Part shown: in pieces, positions 57,432 through 64,000 of the stretch
How positions within the stretch are numbered: the stretch's first letter is position 1
Layout of the letters: the number at the start of each line of letters is the position of its first letter
NCBI GenBank assembly: GCA_029975215.1
Contig: JARKPO010000068.1
Span: 1 to 64,000 of the forward strand
Reading direction: 5' to 3'
Length of the DNA stretch: 64,000 bases
From: Levilinea sp.
Lineage (GTDB): Bacteria; Chloroflexota; Anaerolineae; Anaerolineales; Anaerolineaceae
Translations under genes and position numbers: made by a program
The notes under the pieces: generated by a model
Told to the model about the DNA's origin: nothing
Database searches by the model: none
Seen by the model: the letters and a program-made list of their open reading frames with translations, nothing else

Positions 57432-58136
57432 ATGAATAACCATTCACTGCGTAAGGAAAAAGGACAGGGGCTGATTGAATACGCCCTGATGATGGCCCTC
57501 CTCGTGTTGGTTGTGGTCCTGGCTCTCTCTCTCACCGGCACCAGCCTGGCGGATGTGTACTGCGGTGTGGTGCGTAAAATCGCCCCCGATACCGCTCCAG
57601 GGTGTTCCGCCTATGTTGAGGACGAATTTGTCACCCTGAAGGATTGGATCACCGTCTATGGTAAAGCCGATTGGTCCATTAATAACGGCGAAATCGAAAT
57701 GCGCGGCGGCGATCAGCGCATCATCAACACCGCCGAGCTGCCCGATGACTACCGCGTCACCGTCAACCCAGCTACGCTGGAAGGCGGCCCCGGTTACGGC
57801 ATCCTCTTTCGCCAGACGCCCAATGGCACCAGCTATTCTGGTTATTCCTTCCAGGTGGATAAGGGCCTGGGCAACAAGTTTGCCTTCCGCCGCTTTGACC
57901 GCAACGGCGCGGAGCTGGGCGCGCCCCTGGCGGTGGTCAACACCCCCGGCAAGTTTGAATGGCAAGGCCCCCACAAAGTGGAGGTGGAGGTTCGCGGTTC
58001 CACTTTCAAAGCCTACATTGACGGCCAACTGGTGCTCACCGCCACCGACAGCACCTACCCCACGGGCAAGGCGGGTCTGCGCACCTGGCACGGCACCAAG
58101 GCCACCTTCGGCAGTTTCACAGTCACCCCTCCATGA
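57432..58136 (+). CDS. Flp-type prepilin fused to a laminin-G-like domain
   Basis: This 234-aa protein starts like an Flp (type IVb) prepilin: a short basic leader, then KGQGLIEYALMMALLVLVVV. Cleavage after Gly11 would leave Glu16 and Tyr17 at mature positions 5 and 6, as in Flp pilins. Flp subunits are normally only 50-80 aa, but here about 180 residues follow. This domain (ADWSINNGEIEMRGGDQRII, GYGILFRQTPNGTSYSGYSF, VEVRGSTFKAYIDGQLVLTA) looks like a concanavalin/LamG-type jelly roll that binds glycans. ATG 57432 has GGGAG 7 nt ahead. It may be a minor, tip-like or surface-displayed pilin. Confidence 0.8.
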   Translation: MNNHSLRKEKGQGLIEYALMMALLVLVVVLALSLTGTSLADVYCGVVRKIAPDTAPGCSAYVEDEFVTLKDWITVYGKADWSINNGEIEMRGGDQRIINTAELPDDYRVTVNPATLEGGPGYGILFRQTPNGTSYSGYSFQVDKGLGNKFAFRRFDRNGAELGAPLAVVNTPGKFEWQGPHKVEVEVRGSTFKAYIDGQLVLTATDSTYPTGKAGLRTWHGTKATFGSFTVTPP

Positions 58137-58195
58137 GAAGCCAGATCGGGTAGAATCACACAATCACAACACCCCTGCCGGTTGGAGATGCTCTA

Positions 58196-59407
58196 ATGGA
58201 ATCTGCCCACATTTTAGCAGTCGAAGACAGCGAAATCACGCTCTTTAAGTTAAAAGCCATCCTGGTGCGGTTGGGCTACACCGTCACCACTTTTACCAAT
58301 CCGGTGCTGGCCCTGGAATGGCTCAACACTTCCGGCGTGAAACCCGATCTGGTGATGACGGACGTGATGATGCCAGAAATGGACGGCTTCGCCTTTGTGC
58401 GCAGCATCCGCGCCATGCCCGCCCTGGCGGCTGTGCCCATCATCATGCTCACCTCCATATCCGACGTGGAAGCGCGCGTGAACGGCCTCAAAGCCGGGGC
58501 GGATGATTACCTGAACAAGTCCGTCACCCCCACCGAGCTGGAACTGCGCGTCAAGGCCCTGCTTTCGCGCAGTCAGGCCGAAGAGACCACTTTCGTCCAA
58601 TCTGTGGGCCGTACGATCAGCGTCTTCAGCCAGCGCGGTGGGGTCGGCACCACCTCGGTGGCCATCAATCTTTCCATCGCCATCGCGCAGCTGTGGGGCA
58701 TTGATGTCTGTCTTTGGGATCTGGCCCTCAAGGGCGGGCACTGCGCCACCATGATGAACCTCAAGCCCAAAAATTCCCTGGCCGAGCTGGGCGAACTGGG
58801 TGGGGAGAATATCGAAGCCGGCCTGCTGGAAAAATTCCTGGTCAAACATGAGACCGGCGTGCATCTGATGCCTGCCCCGCCCTCTGTGTCTGAATCGGAA
58901 CTGGTGACCCCCAGGGTGGTGGATCAGGTTATGCCCTTCCTGCAAGTGCGTTCCCCCTATTTGATCGTGGACGCCGGCAACCATCTCAACGAACCGGTGA
59001 TGAACGTCCTGGAGCGCTCCGACGCCATTTTGCTCACCCTGGCCCCCGATATCGCCTCAGTGAAGTCCTGCAGTGACGCGCTGAATGTGTTTGAACAGTT
59101 GGGGTACGACCTGCGCAAAGTCTATCTGGTGATCAATGACCTCTTCCCCGTGCGCCTGCTGCCGGTGAAGCAAATTGTCTCCGTGCTGAAAAATCGCCCG
59201 TATCATGAAATCCCTTATGACAGCAGCGGCTTTGTGCGCGCCATCAACACCGGTGAACCGCTGGTGGCCACCGCGCCCAAATCAGAAGCCGGGCTGGCCC
59301 TCATCTCCCTGGCCTACCGCCTGACCTACAAGAGCATGGAAACCAGCAAAAAGGCCGAAAAAAGCTCCCCTCTGCTGGATCTGATCCGCAAGCTGCGGCC
59401 GCAGTAA
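58196..59407 (+). CDS. receiver domain fused to TadZ/CpaE-like ATPase
   Basis: This 403-aa protein joins an intact receiver (Asp11, Asp56 in LVMTDVMMPEMDG, Thr86, Lys108) to a MinD-family domain of the TadZ/CpaE type, which positions Flp pilus machinery at a cell site. The P-loop is deviant, SQRGGVGTTSVAIN (145-158), with Thr in place of the usual GKT lysine, so ATP turnover is doubtful. YLIVDAGNHLNEPVMNVLER is the MinD-like Walker B region. It follows the pilin-like gene by 59 nt. No TadA ATPase, TadB/C or secretin gene is in the window. Confidence 0.85.
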   Translation: MESAHILAVEDSEITLFKLKAILVRLGYTVTTFTNPVLALEWLNTSGVKPDLVMTDVMMPEMDGFAFVRSIRAMPALAAVPIIMLTSISDVEARVNGLKAGADDYLNKSVTPTELELRVKALLSRSQAEETTFVQSVGRTISVFSQRGGVGTTSVAINLSIAIAQLWGIDVCLWDLALKGGHCATMMNLKPKNSLAELGELGGENIEAGLLEKFLVKHETGVHLMPAPPSVSESELVTPRVVDQVMPFLQVRSPYLIVDAGNHLNEPVMNVLERSDAILLTLAPDIASVKSCSDALNVFEQLGYDLRKVYLVINDLFPVRLLPVKQIVSVLKNRPYHEIPYDSSGFVRAINTGEPLVATAPKSEAGLALISLAYRLTYKSMETSKKAEKSSPLLDLIRKLRPQ

Positions 59408-59431
59408 ACCGCTTTCCCACCGAATATACCC

Positions 59432-59471
59432 CAGCCCCTCGGCGCAGCAACCGCCCTGGGGCTGTTTCTTT
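59432..59471 (+). terminator. terminator of the kinase/pilin/TadZ cluster
   Basis: CAGCCCC (59432-59438) pairs with GGGGCTG (59458-59464), followed by TTTCTTT. Confidence 0.7.
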
Positions 59472-59488
59472 GTGGGGAAATTGACCTC

Positions 59489-59517
59489 TTGACAGAAAAT
59501 ATTAAACGCTGTATATT
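59489..59517 (+). promoter_or_regulatory. promoter of the tetR-SDR operon
   Basis: A perfect -35 TTGACA (59489-59494) and -10 TATATT (59512-59517) are 17 bp apart. The start site near 59524 lies inside the predicted operator. Confidence 0.85.
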
Positions 59518-59537
59518 TATAAAATAAACACCGTTTA
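59503..59537 (+). promoter_or_regulatory. palindromic operator, probable TetR autoregulation site
   Basis: A 35-bp imperfect palindrome has arms TAAACGCTGT (59503-59512) and ACACCGTTTA (59528-59537), differing at one pair, with an AT-rich centre. It covers the -10 box and start site, so binding would block transcription. Confidence 0.7.
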
Positions 59538-59553
59538 CTTAAAGAGGCCCCGT

Positions 59554-60249
59554 ATGTCCCCACGCCCGCGCCGCAGCGCGCAAATTCCCAACCTGCAAGC
59601 CGCCATCCAGGAAACCGCCTGGGCGCAGATCGCCGAATTTGGCGCATCCGCCCTCAGTCTGCGCGCCGTAGCCCGCGCCCTGCACATCACCGCCCCGGCC
59701 ATCTACAACTACTTCCCCAGCCGCGATGACCTCGTCACCGCCCTGATTGTGGACGCTTACAGCTCGCTGGCGGATTCGCAGCAGGCCGTGCTGAACCGTC
59801 TGACCCACGCCAGCCCCCAGGAGCAGCTCATCGCCCTGGGGATGGAGTACCGCCAGTGGGCGCTGCGCTACCCCCAGCGCTACCAACTCATCTTCGGCAC
59901 GCCCATCCCCCATTACCACGCCCCTGAAGATATCACCCACCCCGCTGCCAGCCGCGCCCTGCTGTCCTTGATGCAGGTCATCCACCGCCTCTACACCATC
60001 CAAAATCCGCCGCGGCCCCACCTGGCGCCCATGACCCCCGCCCTGGAAGCCATGCTGACCGCCTGGCAAAGCGCGGAGGTGCCCCTGGAACGCGAGGTCA
60101 TCTATCTGGCAGTGGTCATCTGGAGCCGCGTGCATGGGCTGGTGCAGCTGGAAATTGGCCGTCAGTTTCCGCCCGCCGTCACCCACCCCGGCGAGATCTT
60201 CCAGCGAGAAATTCGCAGTATGCTGATTCAATATTCATTTGGAGAATAA
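59554..60249 (+). CDS. TetR/AcrR family transcriptional regulator
   Basis: This 231-aa protein has an N-terminal TetR helix-turn-helix: IAEFGASALSLRAVARALHI then TAPAIYNYFPSRDDLVTALI. The C-terminal part matches the TetR_C_33-like WHG region (YRQWALRYPQRYQLIFGTPI). GAGG precedes the ATG. The palindrome over its own promoter suggests autorepression. An SDR-type gene follows by 2 nt, the likely regulated partner; the ligand is unknown. Confidence 0.93.
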   Translation: MSPRPRRSAQIPNLQAAIQETAWAQIAEFGASALSLRAVARALHITAPAIYNYFPSRDDLVTALIVDAYSSLADSQQAVLNRLTHASPQEQLIALGMEYRQWALRYPQRYQLIFGTPIPHYHAPEDITHPAASRALLSLMQVIHRLYTIQNPPRPHLAPMTPALEAMLTAWQSAEVPLEREVIYLAVVIWSRVHGLVQLEIGRQFPPAVTHPGEIFQREIRSMLIQYSFGE

Positions 60250-60251
60250 CC

Positions 60252-61202
60252 ATGTCTGAGCTTCACGTCATTTTTGGCAGCGGGCCGCTGGCCCAGGCTG
60301 TGCAGCGCGCCCTGCTGCGCCGCGGGCGCAAAGTGAAAATGGTCAACCGCAGCGGCCAGCGCCCCGCCGGGGTGCCCGCCGAAGTGGAGATCGCCGCGGG
60401 CGACGCCTACAACCTGGATTTCACCCGCACCGTCACCCAGGGGGCCGCGGTGGTGTATCAGTGCGCCCAGCCCCCCTACCACCAATGGGTGACCCAATTC
60501 CCATCCCTGCAGGCGGCCATCCTGGCGGGCGCGGCTGAAAATCGCGCCAAACTGATCGCCGCCGAGAACCTCTACATGTACGGCGACACCGACGGTCAGC
60601 CCCTGCACGAAGGCCTGCCCTACAGCGCTCGCACCCGCAAAGGCAAAGTCCGCGCCGAGATGGCCCTGGCCTTGCAGGAAGCCCACCGCAGCGGCAAGGT
60701 GCAGACGGCCTCGGCCCGCGGCTCCGATTTCTTCGGCCCGGGGGTGCTGGCCTCCACCCTGGGCGAGCGCACCCTCATCCCCCTGCTGCAGGGCAAGGCC
60801 GCCGAGGTCACCGGCGCGCTGGATCTGCCCCACGCCTACACCTACATTGACGACTTTGGCGAAGCCCTGGCCGTCTTAGGCGAGCGCCCCGAAGCCCTGG
60901 GACGCGCCTGGCACGTGCCCAACGCCCCCGCCCTCACCCAGCGCCAGTTGCTGACCCTGTTTTTTGAAGCCGCCGGGCTGCCACCCAAATTCACCGTGAT
61001 GAGCAAGTTCATGCTGCGCCTGGGTGGGCTGTTCATCCCCGCCGCGCGCGAAATGGTGGAGATGGCCTATGAATTTGAAAAGCCCTTCCACGTGGATTCC
61101 AGCGCCTTCATCCAGGCCTTCGGCGACATCACCACCCCCCTGGCGCGCTCCGTGCCCGAGACTCTGGAATGGTACCGGCAGCACCTGGCCGCCCGCGGGT
61201 GA
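60252..61202 (+). CDS. NAD-dependent epimerase/dehydratase (extended SDR-like)
   Basis: This 316-aa Rossmann protein starts VIFGSGPLAQAVQRALLRRG, a GxGxxA-type dinucleotide motif. The usual YxxxK pair is not obvious; LYMYGDTDGQPLHEG and YSARTRKGKVRAEMALAL occupy the corresponding area. An NmrA- or reductase-like role is possible. GGAGAA precedes the ATG and it is coupled to the tetR gene. Catalytic residues are uncertain, so the reaction is not named. Confidence 0.8.
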   Translation: MSELHVIFGSGPLAQAVQRALLRRGRKVKMVNRSGQRPAGVPAEVEIAAGDAYNLDFTRTVTQGAAVVYQCAQPPYHQWVTQFPSLQAAILAGAAENRAKLIAAENLYMYGDTDGQPLHEGLPYSARTRKGKVRAEMALALQEAHRSGKVQTASARGSDFFGPGVLASTLGERTLIPLLQGKAAEVTGALDLPHAYTYIDDFGEALAVLGERPEALGRAWHVPNAPALTQRQLLTLFFEAAGLPPKFTVMSKFMLRLGGLFIPAAREMVEMAYEFEKPFHVDSSAFIQAFGDITTPLARSVPETLEWYRQHLAARG

Positions 61203-61215
61203 GGGGCATTCAGGA

Positions 61216-61255
61216 ATCAAAAAAGGGCTTCATCCCGGTGTCGGGATGAAGCCCT
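61216..61255 (-). terminator. terminator of the lipoprotein esterase gene
   Basis: AGGGCTTCATCCC (61224-61236) and its complement at 61243-61255 form a 13-bp stem with a 6-nt loop. On the minus strand a T-run (TTTTTT) follows. It may also serve the convergent SDR gene. Confidence 0.85.
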
Positions 61256-61265
61256 GCCTGCGTGA

Positions 61266-62258
61266 CTACTTCAAGTATTTTTCCAAAAAGTCCACCACCA
61301 GTTTCAAATTCTCAGCCGTCTCAAATTGACTGCCGCCGTGCCCGGCGCCTTCCAGCGAGACATAGGTCACCTTTTCGGCGCCGATGGCCGCGCTCAGCGC
61401 CTCGGCCAGGTTCTTGTTCTGAACGGGGGGAATATTGCAGTCCGCCGTGCCGTTTTCGATGAAGAAGGGTGCGTCATCCGCGCTTATGTAATTCATCGGG
61501 TTTGTCAGCGCCACCTTCTCTGGAATGGTCTGGATGGCAGCCCCCATCAGCTTGGATTCGGGGGAGCTGGCCTCATCGGTGCTGGCAGAGCAGCCCGCTT
61601 CGGTCAATTGTGCCTGCATTTTCAGAAAGTCAATCGGCCCAAACCAATCCACCACCGCCTGCACACAGCTGGATTGGTCAGCGTTGCCCAATTCTGCCCC
61701 CTCCAGTTCCGCCACGCCGCAGGTGGTTCCAAGCAGAGAGACCAGGTTGCCGCCAGCCGAAGCGCCCCAGGCGCCGAATTTTTCGGGGTTCAGGTTGTAT
61801 TCGGCCGCGTTTGCACGCAAAAAGCGCACCGCCGCCTTGGTGTCGAAAATCTGGGCCGGGTACTGGGCCTCACCGCTCAGCCGGTAGTTAATGCTCGCCA
61901 CGGCGTAGCCCGCCGCCAGCAGGGTATCCACACCAGTCAGGCCGCCGCCGTCGGCCTTATCGCCGAACATAAAACCGCCGCCGTGCACCATCACCACCAC
62001 GGGAAAAGGCCCCGTACCGGTGGTCGGCAGGTAAAGATCCAGTTTTTGCGCTGCCGAGAGCTCGGCATACGCCAGGTCTTTGTGGGTTGGGGCCACCGAA
62101 GCAAAGGTGCTGGAGCCGCCCGGCCCACCGCGCTGGAGCATCACGGCCGCCTGTTCGGTGGAGGCCACGGGGGTGGCAGCTGCGCTGCAGCCGGCGGCGC
62201 TGACCGCGATCAGTACGAGCAGGACAAAGAGAAAGAGTTTGGAAACGAGGTTTTTCAT
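61266..62258 (-). CDS. secreted lipoprotein alpha/beta hydrolase (BD-FAE-like esterase)
   Basis: This 330-aa protein has a lipoprotein signal ending in SAAGC (Cys24). The mature enzyme has oxyanion motif VHGGGFMFGD, nucleophile GASAGGN, and Asp/His in NGTADCNIPP and GAGHGG. Carboxylesterases of this group (BD-FAE, arylacetamide-like) cleave acyl or feruloyl esters. SPESKLMGAAIQTIPEKVAL resembles the partial hydrolase at the right edge (SPESLILGQKITEIPELV), so the two are paralogues flanking a carboxylate transporter. AAGGAAA precedes ATG 62258. Confidence 0.87.
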   Translation of the reverse strand: MKNLVSKLFLFVLLVLIAVSAAGCSAAATPVASTEQAAVMLQRGGPGGSSTFASVAPTHKDLAYAELSAAQKLDLYLPTTGTGPFPVVVMVHGGGFMFGDKADGGGLTGVDTLLAAGYAVASINYRLSGEAQYPAQIFDTKAAVRFLRANAAEYNLNPEKFGAWGASAGGNLVSLLGTTCGVAELEGAELGNADQSSCVQAVVDWFGPIDFLKMQAQLTEAGCSASTDEASSPESKLMGAAIQTIPEKVALTNPMNYISADDAPFFIENGTADCNIPPVQNKNLAEALSAAIGAEKVTYVSLEGAGHGGSQFETAENLKLVVDFLEKYLK

Positions 62259-62306
62259 GATTTTTTCCTTCAGTAAATGGTTTCAGCGTAAGGAGGTCTT
62301 ACGCAG

Positions 62307-63695
62307 TTAGATTAATCCCAGAAGCATCCACCAGGTCACTTCGATGGGAATGAGCACGATCAAGGCCACAACCGTCAGCGGCAAGCCGTATTTCACCACA
62401 TGGCGCGTGCTGTAGCCGCCGGTATCCCCCTGGCCCAGCAGAATGGCGACATGCTGAAAGGGCAGCACATAATGAATGGCCACGGCGGTGTACACCAGCA
62501 GCGCCGGCACCAGCGGGCTCCAACCCGCACCGGCCGCATAATGCACCATCGTCGGGGCCACAATGGACATGCAGGCCAGCGCGCTGCCCAGGATCATATG
62601 GATCAGCATAGTGACCCCGCCGACCAGCGCGGCAAAAGCATAGGGGTTTTGCGGGGGTCTGGCAGGCATCAGGCTGCTGGCCAGCCAATCGGACATGCCG
62701 GTCTCTTTGCCAACCGTGCCAATCGCCAGGGCACCCATCACAAAAAAGACGATGGACCAGTTGATGCCGGTCGAAATATCTTTCGCGTCCAGGATGTCGC
62801 CCAATTTGGGCAGCGAAAGCCCCACCACCACCCCCAGCGACACCCAGGCTGGGTCCACATGATGGATAAAATCGGTCATCCACAACAGCAGCGCAGCCAG
62901 GACCCAGATTAAGGTCGCGATTTCATCCCGCCGCATCGGTCCCAGCTTTTGCTGTTCCTGAAGCAGCGCAGCGCGGTCAATCTTGACCGGGCCGGTTTGT
63001 TTGAACACCAGCAGGTGCAGGCTCATCATTAACAGTGAAGCTAAAATCCCAGGCACCGCCATATATTTCGCCCAGTCCAGCCAGCTCAGATGGATGCCGC
63101 TGAATCCAACCGTGGCGATATTCAGAGTGGAGTCGCCCGTCAATAAAATCGTCGAGGTGGCAGTGGTGGCCACAAATACGGATAGTCCCAGCGATGCCGC
63201 GTCTCTCGGGTTCATTCCCGATTTTTGAATGATCGCGCGTACCAAAGACATCAGGAGCAGCGCCCGCGGGAAGGGGTGCGGGATGAGAAAACTGAGCACA
63301 AAGCCGAGCACATAGGTCAGCACGATCAAACTGCGGTAAGAGGTGGCATAGCGGGTCATAAAAAAATACGCCACCCGTTCCGCCAGGCCGGATTTTGTCA
63401 CCGCGGCGGCAATCAGAAACGCGCCGATGATCAGCCAGATCAACGGCATGGTCCAAATGCGGAAAACCACCTCCGGCCCAGCCAGGCCCAGCAGCAAATA
63501 GGCTAACAGCATCAGCAGGGTGGAATACGCCGGCGGCACCACATTGAATGCCCACCAGACCACGGTGAAGAGCGTCACGATCAGCGTTTTGCATGCTGCC
63601 GGGCTGAGGCCTTCCGGTAAGGGCAGCGCCCATACAATGCCAGCCAGCAGCAGCGAAAGAACAACGCCGACCAGCTTACGATTAATGGGAGGCAC
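62307..63695 (-). CDS. DASS (SLC13) family carboxylate transporter
   Basis: This membrane protein has about twelve helices. From GTG 63695 it is 462 aa. The segments LIWLIIGAFLIAAAVTKSGL and SLGLSVFVATTATSTILLTG (a Ser/Asn-type substrate/sodium-site region), with a second repeat GINWSIVFFVMGALAIGTVG, fit divalent-anion:sodium symporters such as SdcS and CitT. The start is uncertain: no good ribosome site exists for GTG 63695, and a longer frame to 63773 overlaps the preceding gene. It probably imports di- or tricarboxylates released by the neighbouring esterases. Confidence 0.82.
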   Translation of the reverse strand: MPPINRKLVGVVLSLLLAGIVWALPLPEGLSPAACKTLIVTLFTVVWWAFNVVPPAYSTLLMLLAYLLLGLAGPEVVFRIWTMPLIWLIIGAFLIAAAVTKSGLAERVAYFFMTRYATSYRSLIVLTYVLGFVLSFLIPHPFPRALLLMSLVRAIIQKSGMNPRDAASLGLSVFVATTATSTILLTGDSTLNIATVGFSGIHLSWLDWAKYMAVPGILASLLMMSLHLLVFKQTGPVKIDRAALLQEQQKLGPMRRDEIATLIWVLAALLLWMTDFIHHVDPAWVSLGVVVGLSLPKLGDILDAKDISTGINWSIVFFVMGALAIGTVGKETGMSDWLASSLMPARPPQNPYAFAALVGGVTMLIHMILGSALACMSIVAPTMVHYAAGAGWSPLVPALLVYTAVAIHYVLPFQHVAILLGQGDTGGYSTRHVVKYGLPLTVVALIVLIPIEVTWWMLLGLI

Positions 63696-64000
63696 GGAGA
63701 GACCGGTCAAGGAAATCCAGCACTTTCTGTATGTTTTGGGGCGCTTCGAAGGCCGCATCGGCATGGCGGGCATTGGGCAGCAGTTCGTAGGTCACCCTCT
63801 GCGGCGCCATAGCGCGCAGTTTTTCAGCGAAATTCTGCGATTGCTGGTACGGAACGGTATCATCCGCGGTGCCGTGCTGGATGAAAAAGGGCGGCAGACC
63901 AGGGCGGATGTAGGTTTCTGGGTTGGCTCTGCGAACCAGTTCAGGGATTTCGGTAATTTTTTGACCAAGGATCAATGACTCGGGGGAATATTCGCCGCTG
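63682..64000 (-). CDS. alpha/beta hydrolase, C-terminal part (runs off the right edge)
   Basis: An open frame enters from the right edge and ends at 63682, giving about 105 C-terminal residues. It contains the catalytic acid in HGTADDTVPYQQ and the catalytic His in PNARHADAAF. Its sequence parallels the lipoprotein esterase at 61266-62258, so it is a second BD-FAE-like esterase. The N-terminus with nucleophile and possible signal peptide is outside the window. It overlaps the DASS transporter start by 14 nt and both are probably co-transcribed. Confidence 0.8.
   Translation of the reverse strand, partial: SGEYSPESLILGQKITEIPELVRRANPETYIRPGLPPFFIQHGTADDTVPYQQSQNFAEKLRAMAPQRVTYELLPNARHADAAFEAPQNIQKVLDFLDRSLRASH

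Overview
This 64 kb window is GC-rich and densely coded, with long same-strand runs and very few mobile sequences. The gene complement suggests a Chloroflexota chromosome, probably of the class Anaerolineae. The supporting traits are a CIRCE-controlled groES-groEL whose GroEL lacks the GGM tail, paired TPR membrane proteins, a BMP-type nucleoside ABC importer, a CdaA/CdaR c-di-AMP module, an ECF sigma factor with a membrane anti-sigma, and Flp/TadZ-like genes. The assignment is inferred from gene content only and no database was consulted.

Layout. 0-0.8 kb: the N-terminal part of a restriction enzyme runs off the left edge, followed by tandem 63-bp repeats that copy the 3' end of an adjacent tRNA-Arg(TCG). 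0.8-4.7 kb: a VanZ-like protein and a two-permease/one-ATPase ABC exporter. 4.8-11.2 kb: a BMP lipoprotein importer (binding protein, two permeases, double ATPase) and an MFS transporter. 11.2-18.7 kb: trmD, divergent twin TPR membrane proteins, groES-groEL and a diguanylate cyclase. 18.7-22.0 kb: sdhCDAB. 22.2-25.5 kb: a Ser/Thr kinase with a TolB-like propeller, a YgiT-type zinc-finger protein with a possibly structured leader, and lepB. 25.6-34.1 kb: der, cdaR, cdaA, a coaE fusion, a phosphatase, rarA and dnaA, all on the minus strand.

34.6-43.6 kb: a threonine-aldolase-like enzyme, then a minus-strand run of GT-C-like membrane proteins, an alpha/beta hydrolase and a CrtI-like oxidoreductase, several joined by ATGA/GTGA overlaps. 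43.8-48.5 kb: a small DUF1801-like protein and a type III restriction-modification pair whose Mod specificity region is much AT-richer than its surroundings. 48.6-52.6 kb: an ECF sigma factor, an anti-sigma zinc-finger domain fused to a polytopic membrane domain, two ABC permease-like proteins and an ATPase. 52.8-59.4 kb: a very large hybrid histidine kinase, a membrane-anchored CarboxypepD_reg-like protein, an Flp-type pilin fused to a laminin-G-like domain, and a REC-TadZ/CpaE protein. 59.5-64 kb: an autoregulated tetR with an SDR gene, and two related esterases flanking a DASS carboxylate transporter.

The strongest candidates for something undescribed are the kinase/pilin-LamG/TadZ cluster (52.8-59.4 kb), the sigma/anti-sigma-membrane fusion/ABC cluster (48.6-52.6 kb) and the tRNA-distal repeats (0.5-0.7 kb). 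A recurring regulatory feature is a -10 hexamer placed only 6-9 nt before a start codon (trmD, first TPR gene, lepB, rarA), which implies leaderless transcripts.
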